Shown here: piece after piece, positions 1 to 12,600 of the stretch
Position numbering within the stretch: the first letter of the stretch is position 1
Layout of the letters: each line of letters opens with the position of its first letter
Source: Paracyclopina nana
Lineage: Eukaryota; Arthropoda; Copepoda; Cyclopoida; Cyclopettidae
Assembly: GCA_019096065.1 (NCBI GenBank)
Contig: JAGUCH010000001.1
Coordinates: forward strand, 14,136,001-14,200,000
Length of the DNA: 64,000 nt
Direction: 5' to 3'
Position numbers and translations under genes: made by a program
The notes under the pieces: model-generated
Told to the model about the DNA's origin: nothing
Seen by the model: only the letters and a program-made list of their open reading frames with translations
Databases searched by the model: none

Positions 1-232
1 ATCTATCGGTTGTATGGGAAAACTGTGACTGATGCTCTCCGTCGCTCTCACTGCAAAAAGCCGAGCCGTGGTGAAAGGAGGCGCTGCAATAGCAGCACAC
101 CTCTTAAAAAGCCTCACAAACCGTATTCAAAACACCTTCACTAGCTAATAGGAAACGTGTGTGTCTATTCATTTCCCAAATGCCACAAATATGCTTCCTT
201 TAGAAAATGATGCTGCTTAGTCCCCCCTCCTA

Positions 233-400
233 GGCTTAGTCTTTCGCACTATTTGCATAGTCACGCTATTTAAATAGCTCATAACATAAAACGTATTTAA
301 ATAGCAGCTATTTAAATACTTTCAGAGGCTATTTAAATACATTTTATGCTATGCGCTATTTAAATAGTGTGACTATACAAAACTTGCGAAAGACTAAGCC
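233..400. mobile_element. 168-bp MITE with ATTTAAAT-rich arms
   Basis: The ends are inverted copies: GGCTTAGTCTTTCGCA on the left and TGCGAAAGACTAAGCC on the right. The motif CTATTTAAATAG recurs several times inside. CTA flanks both sides (230-232 and 401-403), which fits a 3-bp target duplication. There is no coding capacity, so this is a non-autonomous element. A 3-bp duplication is usual for PIF/Harbinger, but that assignment is inference. Confidence 0.7.
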
Positions 401-1639
401 CTAATTTTCAGAAGCTTTTCCAATATTTTGATTTATTGATTTCAATAGAGCTTTTCTATGGAGAAAAATAATGCAACGGTTTAGTAGTGAAAGGTTGTGT
501 GACGTTGAAATGGCGTAAGGTGCAATCGTAAGATTTCTCATGAAAGGAAAGAAAAGGTACTTTTTTGGCAATTAGAAGCTCGGTTCATTAGATTTTGCTA
601 GCTGCAATCTAACTTCGATTTTATAGAAGAACAAGCATGCTCGAAGGAGAACGGCTGATTTGTAATAACGCATATCGAGCTTTTGGTCTTCGAAAAATCA
701 AGTTACATGTTTTAACTTAAAAGTATTTTTCTTTGTAGAGCAAAAACCTGTTCATCCGTATTGCGGTGGCATACGTAAATTAGGCCTCATGACGAAAACC
801 CAATAACACGCGAGGAAGGTCTAATAATTAATTTTTAGATTTTCTGATTGAAACATGAACGAACTTTCTCTAGAACCTATCGCTTTGATACTTGAAGTCA
901 TCATAATTTACATATGCTCCTGTGGATTGGTTTCGGAAGCTAAGCAGACTTTCCAAAAGCTACTTGCGTTCGTATTTTTCATCATTCTTCAAGCGAAAGC
1001 TCAATTTCTAAGCAATGTCAGGAGAGAACCTCCATACTGTAGCCAGAAGTTTAATAAGGACTGTCAGATGATTTATTGAGCAAATAATGAAACAAACGTA
1101 CATACGCATTAAGTTTAGCTCTCACTTACTAAGGAAATGCATTTGCTTGAACGTTCCAGCTAGGTTTCAGCAACATAAGGCGGATTCCAATTGGGAAAAT
1201 GAGTCGTAACTTGATTTATTAGCAAAGTCAGGCCACATCTTGTTCGCGAGCTCAGCTCGACCTGGCTTAACTGGTTTACCGCACTTTACTTGGCTGTTGA
1301 CTGCTGCTAAGAATATCTCATTATAAAGAACTTGCGCGTCAAAGCCAAGCAATTTTTTGTCATTGAGCTGGAATATCGAGTCACTCATTGCCTTTAAGGG
1401 AGGTTTGGTTGACTTGACATAAGTTCTTCCGACTAGCCATAATTTCGCAGCTGCAATGATAACCAAAAAAGAAACCCATAAAGTAGGGTCATTTGGCTAC
1501 CAATTCCCTTCTTTACTTGCATGCAAAAGAGCTGAAATTGGCAGCGAATCGAATTCACCCGAAGCCCTATTTTGGTAAGCTGATGGAACTGCTTAAAATA
1601 AGGAACCCGAAGTCAAGCTGGCTGCACTAGATGGCACTG

Positions 1640-2060
1640 AGTTCAGACGGCTTGACATCATCAGTGCGCGCGCGTAGTTGACACGTTTAACAAATGAACT
1701 GCCAGATGTGAACTATATTAAAAAGTCAAAAAGAGCCAGCTCCCTCATATAAAACGCCACTTTAATTTAATTGGTCAATCTGGATACACTTTTAATTAGT
1801 GCTCTAGCTTGCCCGTAAGCCAGCCCAAAGGCCAGCCTGGAATTTGAGGAAAAGATAGAATTTCAGGAAAGATAGCTCTCTAAATATAGTGAGATGTAAA
1901 TATAATTGGTCAATTTGAATCTTAGACACTACTTCAGCCTGTCAAAATTATACCTTACGAAAAATAATCAAGAAAAGGCATTTTGCTCATTCAGACGGCG
2001 CTGCGCAGTCAGCAATCAGCCGTCTGAAATCTTATGAGCTTGCCGGTAGGATAAATATGG
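1640..2060. repeat. diverged interspersed repeat, copy 1
   Basis: This stretch resembles 25300-25690 of the window. Shared landmarks are a GCGCGCGCG core after a TCAGACGG or GGACGTC motif, and an 'AAGCCAGCCC..AAGCCAGCC' doublet (near 1815 and near 25495). The copies are well diverged and the boundaries are approximate. No coding potential is visible. Confidence 0.4.
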
Positions 2061-3242
2061 TACGATTTACGGCTCCCTATAAGCCAAAGGCGCTAAGTCA
2101 CTAGATTCCATGCGCCATCTAGCCCGGCAACTTTGCCCAGTACATTTGACATGGCTGCGCTACATAGGCGATCAAAAATGGGCTATTTTTTGGCTTTTGG
2201 TGCACTAATACTAAAAGCTGTATTAATATGACATATTCTATGGATAAAATGGCACCCTTTCGAGCCATAAAACCGTATGCAACTCACGCAAATTTCCAAG
2301 CTTTTCATGGTTGAAAACAAATTTTTCTAGCCTGGCTCCGCCGATCAGCCAATCAAATTGCCGCTCGTGATCACGTGACAATTTTCGCGCGCGACAGTTT
2401 TCTCAAATATACTTGCCCTAAAAGCGCCATCTAGCGAAAAAGTTTGTCCCTCCAATGGCTTATACGCCCTGAATTTGCACCGAAAACCCTTAGACTACGG
2501 TTGAACCATTTTTTAAATGCTGTTCATTTGGTACCGAACATAAGGGCCTCTAAGAAAAGAAGCCTTTTTCAAAATTCCTTATTTTTAAATTCATTAATAA
2601 ACTCGTTGTTGCCAATTAACTACCTCGTTTCAGCAAAAAACCAGGAAAACACGGCAAGTATCTGAAATGACACGTTCCGTGAAACCGCCAAAAAAATATT
2701 CATACAAAACGTGAAGGCATGACTGTAGTCATTTTGCTGCAAAGCGGTGCACTTCATATTTAAAGGGACTGTCTCGCGAACTCTGAAAAAATCTGAAAGT
2801 CCATTCAGGATTTTAGAGCTAAATTATAGGTACGTAGTACATATCTCCTAAATACTCTTATTGGTGCATTAAGGAATTGTAGCTACAAATATCTGCTTGA
2901 GTGCATTTTGAGGATTATGGACTGAAACTAGCACATCAGTTAGGTAAAACATATCCCCTAAATTGTTGCTTCTCTCCTATTTTTTTTGTTGCTCAAAATA
3001 CTGCTAATGCTCGTTGTGCTCGCGAATAAGACTCCTGGAACACCTTAAAAACGAGCAATACTTAGGATAGTTCCATCAAGGCCGTTCTCATATTGCAAAT
3101 CAAAGCAAACCTCCAATAGGGTGTTCACCTATGCCTCGTTTCCTTAAAATCTTACGGCATCCTTAAATGAAATGCCTAAGTTTTCATACTCATGATTCCG
3201 ATTGATCAAAACACTTTTGCTTCTTGCATTTTTTTCTATGAG

Positions 3243-3278
3243 CTATTTAAATAGCGTAACTATACAAGCGAAAGACTA
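3243..3278. repeat. partial copy of the 233-400 MITE
   Basis: CTATTTAAATAGCGTAACTA followed by ACAAGCGAAAGACTA repeats the right end of the element at 233-400. The rest is missing. It abuts the next element, whose TAA duplication begins in its last bases. Confidence 0.55.
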
Positions 3279-3279
3279 A

Positions 3280-3686
3280 TGCCCTGTTCATGTATTAAGA
3301 ATGCCTTAAGGTATGGAAAAAATTGTCGTAGGGAAAAGTGAATCTGTTGCTGACTGCCACTCTACGAGTTCAGCTTGAGGCCGAGCAGCGTTTTTAATGG
3401 CAGTTTTTGTTATTTTGTCTCATGGTTTTCAGCATATTTCTGTACAAACTATCTTTCATCAAATTTATTTGATAAAAGATGAAATTTAACTGGCAATTTT
3501 GCTCAAAAGGACTAAAATGTGGAGCACTTAATAGCCAAAATTAGATTTGTTTACTTTTAAAATGGCTTAAAGTCGAACTGATTTTTTAGTATCAGCTGGG
3601 ACTTGTCATAAGAAAATTTTTCTCCTTTTCTTGAGGTGTTTTTCGTGCATCTTCCTAAGGAGTTTGGGGCGTACATGAACAGGACA
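3280..3686. mobile_element. PIF/Harbinger-like MITE, copy 1
   Basis: Terminal inverted repeats TGCCCTGTTCATGTA and TACATGAACAGGACA are flanked by TAA on both sides (3277-3279 and 3687-3689). The outer parts are closely repeated, in inverted orientation, by the element at 23569-24263. A TWA 3-bp target duplication is typical of PIF/Harbinger, so this is probably a non-autonomous member. No transposase is encoded. Confidence 0.7.
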
Positions 3687-5243
3687 TAAGGCTTGGGCCT
3701 GGATCAGCTGGTTATTGCACCGCAATTTTGAGCGCCGTAATTGCGATGCATTTGTCAACATAAAAGCGATCAGCTGGTAATTGTAATCCAATTTTTGCTA
3801 CGCGCAAAAATTACTTCTCTAGCGGGTTTAAATTAACTTTAAGACCAAAATTCAAAAGTGGGATCATTAGAGCTTAAACTATCAAAAACAGCCTCTATTA
3901 TGACTTATAAGGCCAAAAATGAGGCCAACTTAAATTGCAGAGGTTTGGTTGACTTTACTGTTAAAGTTCCGCCGCTGCTTTGCTCGCCGAAATTGCGCTG
4001 CAATTATCTGTAGTAGCTGATCCACTTAAATTGCAGCGCAATTACAAACAGCCAGAGGAAAAGAAAATGGCGCTGCCAAGATCACGAGCTAGCAGGGACA
4101 ATGCAAGTTATGAGGGGTTTTTTAGTAGTAAAGTGAATTTTCTTGCTGATATTCGTTTTTGGAATCGGCTTAAAGAACTCGTGAAATCTGCGATCACAAG
4201 AATAAGTAAGATCCAATTCCTTCTAAAGCTCAATCCATTTGAAGCTCGGGTAAAAATGTACTTGGCCTTGCCTTGGTAGCAAAATTGCCACAAAAGCTCT
4301 TTGCTTGAGCATACTCGAGTATCATATTAGCAAGCTACTCTCTACGATTAATTCATTTTGTCAAACAAACCAGAAAATATAAGCCCGTTCTCATACGTGT
4401 TCATCTATCTATTGGCTCTTATAATGTAAAGCAAAGCTCTTGGGAGGCCTCTAACTCAGCAACTGCTCAGTCGTAAAATTACAGCCCTCGCAGGCTCGTT
4501 AAGTAAAGCTGTACTCGAGTTTTCCCATTTTAAAATCCTCTCTGAGCTCTTTAACGGACCCGCCTTTGTGATCCCCAGCTCGATATAAATATATACTTTT
4601 TTTCAGAGCTCAGGTAGAGTTATGAATTAAGGGAAAGATGGCGTAGATGAATACCACATTATTATTCCTGTGCAAACTTGCTTTTCGAAAAATAGAGATC
4701 AGATTAGCAGGTACAAGGTGCGAGTCCTCTCAACTTAAAATTACAAAGGATTGACTGTAATTGAGAGCTTTTTTCTTATGTCGATGAGTGTGTATGCCTT
4801 TTCATTTAGGTGATATTAATCAAAAGTAAAAGTGTGGACTCTTCTCGCTGATTCCCCTGAACTTAAAACCCTCGCTACACGGTAGACTGCAATTCTAAGC
4901 AGACAAGGAAAAGTGCGCCAAACAGAGCCTGTGATGCACACTGTGGGATAAATGGAACATGAAGCCCTTTATCTTGTTATGATTACCTTAGAATATACCT
5001 CTACTCTTATATTTTTTCATTTAAAGCTGTTCTCGTGGTTTTTTGAATGATTCCCCAGTGTGTGTTTTCAGGAATTTATCTGGTAGTTTCATCTCTCGCA
5101 AAATATTAATGCTATCTTCTAGTTTTCAGTAAAGGATATTCCTCTGTTGCTGTGGCACGAAATGCATTTGCTTGAAAAACTTTAGAAGCATGAGTCAATT
5201 TCCTATATTCGAGGTAAGATTAATTTTGATCATTGTAACTTTA

Positions 5244-5625
5244 GCTTGTTCTCATAAAACTCAGTAAGGCAGGCGGTAAGCAAAGCAAGGCACTTTGGAA
5301 GCTCATAACTCAGTAAGTATTGAGACGATTGGAACCAAATTTGGAGGGATTCCTAAGAGCATATTGAAGAATGTTCATGCAAAATTTCATCCGGATCGGA
5401 GAACTCTAAGGAGGTGGCTGATTTTTCTCCTTTGCTTAACTGATTTGCCTCACTTTCACTAAGGCGGCCTTAGCGTCCTCCAATCCGGATCAAAGTTGGC
5501 ATGAAGATTCTTCAATACGTCCTTATGAATTCCTCCAAATTTGGTTCCAGTCGGACAAGTAGATGCTGAGATATAAGAGCGCAAAGTGCTTTGCTTACCT
5601 TATAGAAATGTTTATGAGAACAAGC
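5244..5625. mobile_element. palindromic MITE, GCTTGTTCTCATAAA ends, copy 1
   Basis: Inverted ends GCTTGTTCTCATAAA / TTTATGAGAACAAGC surround long imperfect arms that include GGAACCAAATTTGGAGG and its complement. The same family forms the outer element at 26490-27249. Flanks are TA on the left and TT on the right. The second copy has TA on both sides, so a TA target is likely, as in Tc1/mariner-related MITEs. Non-coding. Confidence 0.65.
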
Positions 5626-5755
5626 TTTTGACTGTCAATATGATTTTTCATATAACTTTTGGTAAAGCATCAAATCGACGTACCCATGAGCAAGTACAAC
5701 GTGCAGGAAATTACAAAAGAAATTGTGAAAAATTCTCGCACAATTTGCACTCCTT

Positions 5756-5907
5756 AAGGGCTCATAATCTTCCGTACCTTTGATCGTGGCATGGTTGCGG
5801 TTATTATCGGTTCATATTTACTGGCGAGGTCGCGATGTCAGTAAATAAGGAGCGATAACAATTGTAACCATTGCCACGATCAAAGACGCAGAAGATAATG
5901 AGCCTTA
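5756..5907. repeat. imperfect 150-bp inverted repeat
   Basis: Arms of roughly 65-70 bp pair with a few mismatches. AAGGGCTCATAATCTTC on the left matches the complement of GAAGATAATGAGCCTTA on the right, and CTTTGATCGTGGCA matches TGCCACGATCAAAG. It is probably a small MITE, but I found no clear target duplication. Confidence 0.5.
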
Positions 5908-6223
5908 TTTTACTTTTGATGTAAGTATTTCAAGGGCATTACTAAGCATAAGTCAAGGTACAAATACGTAAAAGTAGTTAATTTGGCATCTAGAGAAAAT
6001 GTGGTAGAACCACCCTCTTCATTTCTGCATCATGGTCTCTTTTCTATGGCCGGGTAAATAGTCATAAATTCAATGCAGAAGGCAGTTCTAAAAAACAGCG
6101 GCAAATGTTGCCATAAATCAACAGATATCTCTGTAAGGAGCAGAATGTTGCCATTTCTCATAATCTGTTATTTTAAATAAGTAAAGATGCTATAGAATTT
6201 TCTCATTAGCATGCATATTCTGC

Positions 6224-6228
6224 ATTCT
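6224..6228 (+). repeat. left target site duplication ATTCT
   Basis: ATTCT directly precedes the 5' LTR and is repeated at 18188-18192 directly after the 3' LTR. A short duplication of this length fits BEL/Pao integration. Confidence 0.85.
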
Positions 6229-6527
6229 TGTTACGGCTCGACCTCTTCCTTCGATCCTCGCTGCGCAGCACTGAGCACCCAACTTTTCTTGTATTACGCT
6301 GAGAATATTGTACTTCACTTGCTTACCGAAAACCGAATAATACACTACTTTGTACTTGTCAAAAATCATCTTTATCAATTCTAAGTATCCATTTTGAATT
6401 CGTGTATAACTTGTCTTTATTTGCAGCCTTGATCAATAAGGTTGTAGTAAGGTTATCGGTTGAAGCTTCTCATCTTCTCGATCCCGGATTCGAGTCCTCT
6501 CATCCTCCAGGAGCTTGTCCTGCAACA
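6229..6527 (+). repeat. 5' LTR
   Basis: This 299-bp direct repeat begins TGTTACGGCTCG and ends TCCTGCAACA. Aligned by eye it shows no difference from 17889-18187. It should carry the promoter and the transcript start. I do not see an unambiguous TATA box. Confidence 0.95.
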
Positions 6528-6531
6528 GTTT

Positions 6532-6543
6532 TGGTGCCGCGAC
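6532..6543 (+). other. primer binding site, probably tRNA-Phe
   Basis: TGGTGCCGCGAC lies 4 nt after the 5' LTR. It is the exact complement of GTCGCGGCA plus CCA, the mature 3' end predicted for the tRNA-Phe gene at 25810-25882. Beyond 12 nt the pairing is interrupted, although a further GACCGGGATTC resembles the tRNA T-arm complement. Another tRNA with the same acceptor stem cannot be excluded. Confidence 0.7.
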
Positions 6544-6666
6544 GACCGGGATTCAAAGTCTGGCTAAGCGAAATGCTGAAGCCCCGCCTTCGAACCTGGC
6601 AACAACAACGAGAGAGACTATGAATTTTCCGCGAAATGCGAGAGTTCAGAAGCAGCCAGTCAGCTG

Positions 6667-9600
6667 ATGCCGCCCAAAAAGAAAACGACGCAAAACTCGA
6701 AGAAGAGGTCCCGATCAGCCCACTCCTCTGGCGAAAAGCCCGTGAGAGTCAGCAGCCGTATCCGAGGAGAACCTGCGTTGTCACCAGAAACTACTGCCAA
6801 GCAAACAAAGGCAGCAATTCAAGAACTGACTAAAAAGGCTCAAGAGCAACTTCAGATCGCCGACATCAGTTACAGAGAAATTCTGCAGCTGACTAGCAAT
6901 TCCGATGGCGATCTTTCTAAGTCCCTCCTAGAAGAAAGCGAACGGGTCCTTCAACAATATCGAGAGATTGTAGGCCAGCCAGACGTCATCCCCCAAGTAG
7001 TAGCTCATGAAGAAACTGGGAGCTCTACTCATTGTGTTGTACCTGAAATAGTGATAAGCCCGCCGCTTCCAGAACCTGAAGATCAGCCCCCTCACGCTAG
7101 TGGAGAGGAGGAAAACTTCGAGGAGTTAGAGACCCTCAGCAGTGATAGCCAGGAGGAGCTCTACCTGACGGTTTGTTCTGAAAGTTTCAATGCAGGTGTC
7201 AACATGTCGACCATCACCTTGACTGAACAACCTCAACCTGAGGTCGAAAATCCAAGTGATGCCGCCAACTCTGCAGCCACTGGAGGAGACAAGGCCACGC
7301 CCTCGCCTCCGCCTCCCCAGATCCCCCTGCGGGCAGTTGAAGCTGCCACTGTTGCCAGTGAGCTCGCGAAGCTACAGGAGACAAGAAGACTTCAAGCAGA
7401 GTTTGAGCTAAAGGCCAGACATGTCAGGAATTATTTGGAGGACACAAAAGGGTTGCTGCAGGCAAGTGATTCACGTCTTCATGAGTTAACTAATTGTCTA
7501 ACCGCAGGGGAAAGCAAGCTGGTCGAGCTCCAAGATGCCCTAAATGCTTACAAGGCAGCCTCCACCTCGGAAGCCTCCAAAGTATTAGAGACGCTTTCCA
7601 TACGCTATGCCTTGTCAATTTCCCAACTGGCAGATCAAGTGAGGATCAAAGTGCTGCAGATGGATATGGCCTCTCTCGACAGGATCCTGAGCCCAGCGGA
7701 CAGTGATAGTGAAGACCATGGTCCCCAGTCAAGCCGAGAAGACAATCATAACCAAGAATACCTAGTCCTCAGGGCGGAACTCCTTCAATCGGTTCAAGAT
7801 GTCAAATCTCTGCTTAAAGGCGAAATGCCTGACGTCAACGAGTTAGTCAGATTACAATCACGCCTTGTATCAATGAATAAAACCCGTGTTGCACTAATCT
7901 CACAAATTGCTCAATTCAATCCGGATGTCCACATTTCCACGTACGACTCTGAATTCTCTAATGAAATAAGCGACATTCTTCATCAAATCACTGTCGCCAG
8001 AACCGAAGTAGCTGTAAGAGAACAGGCTAGGCGAAACGCCGGGTCCTTTTCTCAACCGTCTTCAATGGGAAAGTCACCAACTTATCCCCTACCAAGAGAT
8101 TTCAACCCCTCCAGACCACCTCCAGGGCCCACCGCAGCAGAGCCGCAGCGTGATTGGGCGAGCTCAACGTCAGGTACTCCAAATTTCCCCGACTTGTTTG
8201 AAAGAGGGCAGCAAAATTACTCTGGAAGCTCCGTCTCTGCAAATACTTACTCCAGAGGACTGCCTCCAAATGCACCGTTGCAAGCATTCGCCACTCCGCC
8301 TGACAACACATATGCAGCTCAAGTCTCAACAATGAGGCCCATGGGTGAGAGTGCTGGAACGCAAGAGCCTCCACAATCAAGTTCGTCCAGAGGATACTCC
8401 GGCCCGCCTGGTCAACCTCCAGATGCACCAGGGCAACCACAGCCTCCGTCAGGCCCACCACCATCAGGTCAGCCTTCGGGTCCACCCTCGGGGCCTCCAC
8501 ACGGCCCACCTGGTCCTCCGGGCCCACCTGGTCCATCTGGTCCCCCTGGCAACTCTGGCAACGATGCTGGACCCCCTAATGATCGAGGACATCAGGCGAA
8601 CTCATTTTGGCCGCAGCAATACTACCTGCCAGGACCGAGGCCGAGCCCATCTTACTCAACCACCACGGACACTCGCTACAGGAATATCAAGTTGTCGGCC
8701 ATTGAAGTCCCCACATTCGATGGAAGAAATCCGGTTGAGTATCAGTCCTTCATAGATGATTTCAAATACCTTGTACATGATAATCCAAATATAACCATCC
8801 AAGAAAAACAAGCTCGCCTCATTCAATCCACTTATAATAAAGGGAAGCCTGGTCCTGCGTACCAAACCATTCATATATATCCTCGAAATGAGGCTGGCTA
8901 CAAGGCCAGCCTACTGGCACTAGAAAATGAGTATGGCAATATAGATCGACAAATCAATTATGCCTTCGCAGACTTGGAAAAGATAAAAGTCATTGACAAC
9001 ACCGATGCCGAGAATATCAACAGTGTCAGAGCCGCCGTGAACAAAGTCCGGATTCATCTTTCCAACATATCAGGATCAACACTGAGGACCCACTATGGCA
9101 ATGTCTTGGCAAGGCTACACTTCAATCCACAAACAAGGGTGGCGTTTGAGGTATATCAAGACACTTGCGAGGAGCAATTCACGTTTGAGATGTTCGACAG
9201 ATGGTGCAGCAAGCAGCTTCAAAGAATTCATCAAAGGAACAGCCTTCGTTTTAGCCAGCACGAAAAGAAAGCCGCTGCTCCAATGGCCGCTCGAAATGAG
9301 TTCAGGCCCCCAAGAAAGCAGTTGGCCTCAGTCATGTGTTACTCCGATGGAGCTCAAGTCCTCGCCACGTCTGGCGTCAACTCAAGCGAAAGCGATTTCA
9401 GCGATGAAGATGAAGAACCAGTCACCTTGCTAGCCACGATGGGCCCGCATCTCAACCCGTACACTTCATGCCCCATGTGCGTCAATGAAAAGCACCCCCT
9501 CTGGAGATGTGCTCCGTTCAAAAAAATGAATCTAAGTGATAGAAGAAGCTTCGTCAAAAAGTCTAGAACTTGCTTCAGATGCCTCATGGGCAGACATTCC

Positions 9601-12600
9601 AGAGCCAAGTGCGAACTGGATTGGTCGTGCAGAACCTGCAGCAAAAAGTCTCATCACACTTTGCTTTGCAGGGGGCTTGAAGTGGAAATGAGAAATCCGG
9701 ACGATGACGACCTGGGAAAGCCACGAGATCGAAATGATCGAGGCAACCCAAACAACTTGCCTGACAAATCTACAATCAGTGGGCCCAAAACCAGAACCGA
9801 GAATAATCAGGAAAACTACACCAATAGCCCATCGGGTTCCAATGTGATGTCAATAGCAACATATGACCCTGAAGACACCCTGATAGCCCACAACAACATC
9901 CCTATGCCAAAATCACTGAAGAAAATCACCTATCAAGTAGCCCCGGTCATCTTAGCCAATCCGAAGAAGCCACATCTTCAAATAAAGGTCAATGCTCTGC
10001 TCGATACAGGGGCGGAAGGAACCTTCTTGCGAGCTGCAATAGCTAATCATCTGGGCCTTGAAAGAATAAATCAAAATCAACTAATCCGAACTCTGGACAG
10101 TACCAAGAGAATTCAGTCCTCCCTGGCTCCAGTCCTGCTAAGGAGCACAATCAACCCAAAAGACGAAGAAGTCATAGTGGTGAGCACATCTGAGACCTTG
10201 ATTGACGGAGTCAGACCTACACTTCCAAAGGATCTAGCGGAACAATTCCCAGAACTGCTACACGAAACCTTTCCAGACTATGTGCAGCCTGGATCCATCG
10301 ATATTATAATTGGAATAGAGCACTTCGACTGGATGATCCCAAAAAGGCCAGAAACACAAAAAGGCAAGCCCTATATATTCGAAACGAAACTGGGAAAAGT
10401 GTGCGTCTACGGCGAAAAGCCAAAGAAACATGAAGAAGCCATGAAACTAATGGCAAGCATTGCCTTAGAAGAAGACGACAAATTCTATTTCTCAATGGAC
10501 CCAACCAAAGTGCTCCAGTCACTGTGGAACTTTGATCTTGTGGGGATCAAAGGGGGGGAGGAGCACCTACCAAGACTCAATAAAAATCAGCAGTACGCCC
10601 TGGATACGCTGAAAAAAGGAATCACGAGAGACAGTACTGGCAGATATCAAGTCCCCGTAACTTGGAAAGAAGGCCAGCCAGAAAAGCTAATATGTAACCT
10701 GAAAGAGGTGAAGCCAGCCACGGAGGCTTTCGAAGCCAGATTAAAAAAGAAAAACCCTGAAATGCACGCAAAGGCCACAGAAGAAATCCGAAAGGATGTG
10801 GAAAGAGGATTTGTACGTGAGATCAACCCTAACGTGGAAGACATATGGAAAGGATTCTACCTCAACTGGCTGACAGTGGACAGGCCTGATAAGAGCACGA
10901 CTCCACTACGTGTAGTGTATGATGGCAGTAGAAAAGGAGCAAACGGGCAAAGTCTAAATGACGCTCAGCTAGAGGGACCAAATTTGTTAGCGGAGCTTCT
11001 GGATGTACTCCTCAGGCTCAGGGACAAGCCAGTAGCAGTGGTTGCGGACATTCAAAAGATGTTTCGCCAGTTCCTCATCCCAGAAGAACATAGAAAATAC
11101 TTCAGGTTCTTATGGGAAGGAAAATACTACGAGCCCATCACACTCATCTTCGGAGCACGAGCCTCACCTTGCATGGCCATTTTTGCTCTTCAACATCATG
11201 CCTTAACAAACGAGAACCAATTTCCACTAGCTTCCAAGGCCATCCTAAGAGATATCTACATGGACGATCTTATTACCACTGCCGAAACGGTTGATGAGGC
11301 CAGGGAAATTGTAAAGCAATGCAATGATTTGATGGAGCCAGCACATTTGCCCCTGAGAAAATGGATGAGCAGCCACCCAGAAGCTCTTAAGGACTTGGCA
11401 GAAGAAAAACTCGACCCCTCATGGACGGCCACGCCCAACGTGGATGTGAAGACCAAAGCACTGGGACTTGCCATCAACTTCAAAAGGGATGAAATATTCT
11501 TCGAAGTTCCCGATCTTTCCTCGAAAAGAGAAGGAATCATCACCATGAGAAAGCTAGCTTCTGTGGCCGCCAAAATATTTGACCCCTTAGGCTTGGTTGA
11601 CCCCATCACTTTACCCTTGAGGCTAGCAATGCAACAAATGTGCGCCATGAAGCTGGTCCTACACATTGATTGGGACACTGACTTAGTAGGACTAAAAAGC
11701 GCTGAGGTAGATGAGATTCTGAACAACTGGAAAGCCACAATTGACTCACTGTCCGACTTGCAGGGGGTCAAGTTCCCCAGAGCCATCAGAAAGGGAGCCT
11801 GCAAAACCCAAGACCTAATCATCTTCTCCGACGCGTCAGAAAAGGCCTACGCTGCCTGTGCCTACATCAGGGTCGAATATGAGAACGGCACCGTGGATTG
11901 CAACCTGTTGATGTCCAGGAGGAGGCTGGCCCCCCTGGCAGAAAGAAGATCCATTCCAGAATTAGAACTTATGGGAGCTTTATTGGGAGCACGTCTGTCA
12001 AAAAGAATAATAAAAACCCTAACCAATTCTTACCGTCGTGTCTTCTTTTTCACCGACTCGAAATGTGTTCTTACTTGGATATGCAAACCTGGGTCCGCCT
12101 GGAAGGTATTTGTAGGAAGAAGAGTCAGCGAGATTCACGCCCTAACCCAGCTCTTCACTTGGTCCCACGTTCCAGGAAAAGAGAATTCTGCAGATATTCC
12201 AACACGAGGAGCCACTGCCAAAGACTTGCAGCTCATGCCAATATGGGCGAAAGGCCCCGATTGGCTGACATTAGACCCAGACGAGTACCCAATATGGCAA
12301 CCTGAAACAACCGACGATGACTTACTCCCAAGTAATATTACAGAAGAGGAAAAGACAATACTTACCACCCACATGGCAGATCCTAATGAGGAACACGTCG
12401 TCCTCACCACCCAGCTGAAAGAGCTTAGAGGAACCATCCGCAGGCTGAGGAACAGCAACTTGGGCGATCACGAAATCAATTACTCCGACCACAAGAAGCA
12501 AACCAGAATCATGGGGTATGTGCTCACGTACGTCCACAAGTGCCTGGAAAAAGCAAAAAATCGAAAAAACAACAAATTGGCAAAGCCACTTACAACGCCA

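Larger units (their letters stand above)
1..6228. other. gene-poor region with small repeats
   Basis: I see no gene I can support here. Open frames are short and show no recognisable domain. One minus-strand frame at 1167-1466 (99 codons) is the longest but has no motif, no clear splice partner and no relative in the window. The region does hold several inverted-repeat elements listed separately (233-400, 3243-3278, 3280-3686, 5244-5625, 5756-5907) and a diverged repeat at about 1640-2060. Confidence 0.6.

Noticed and set aside
1167-1466. 99-codon minus-strand frame as a gene
   Set aside because: No recognisable motif, no signal peptide and no clear exon borders; kept only as a note in the region entry.
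8102-8536. 144-codon minus-strand frame inside gag
   Set aside because: It is a shadow of the Pro/Gly-rich gag tract on the opposite strand.
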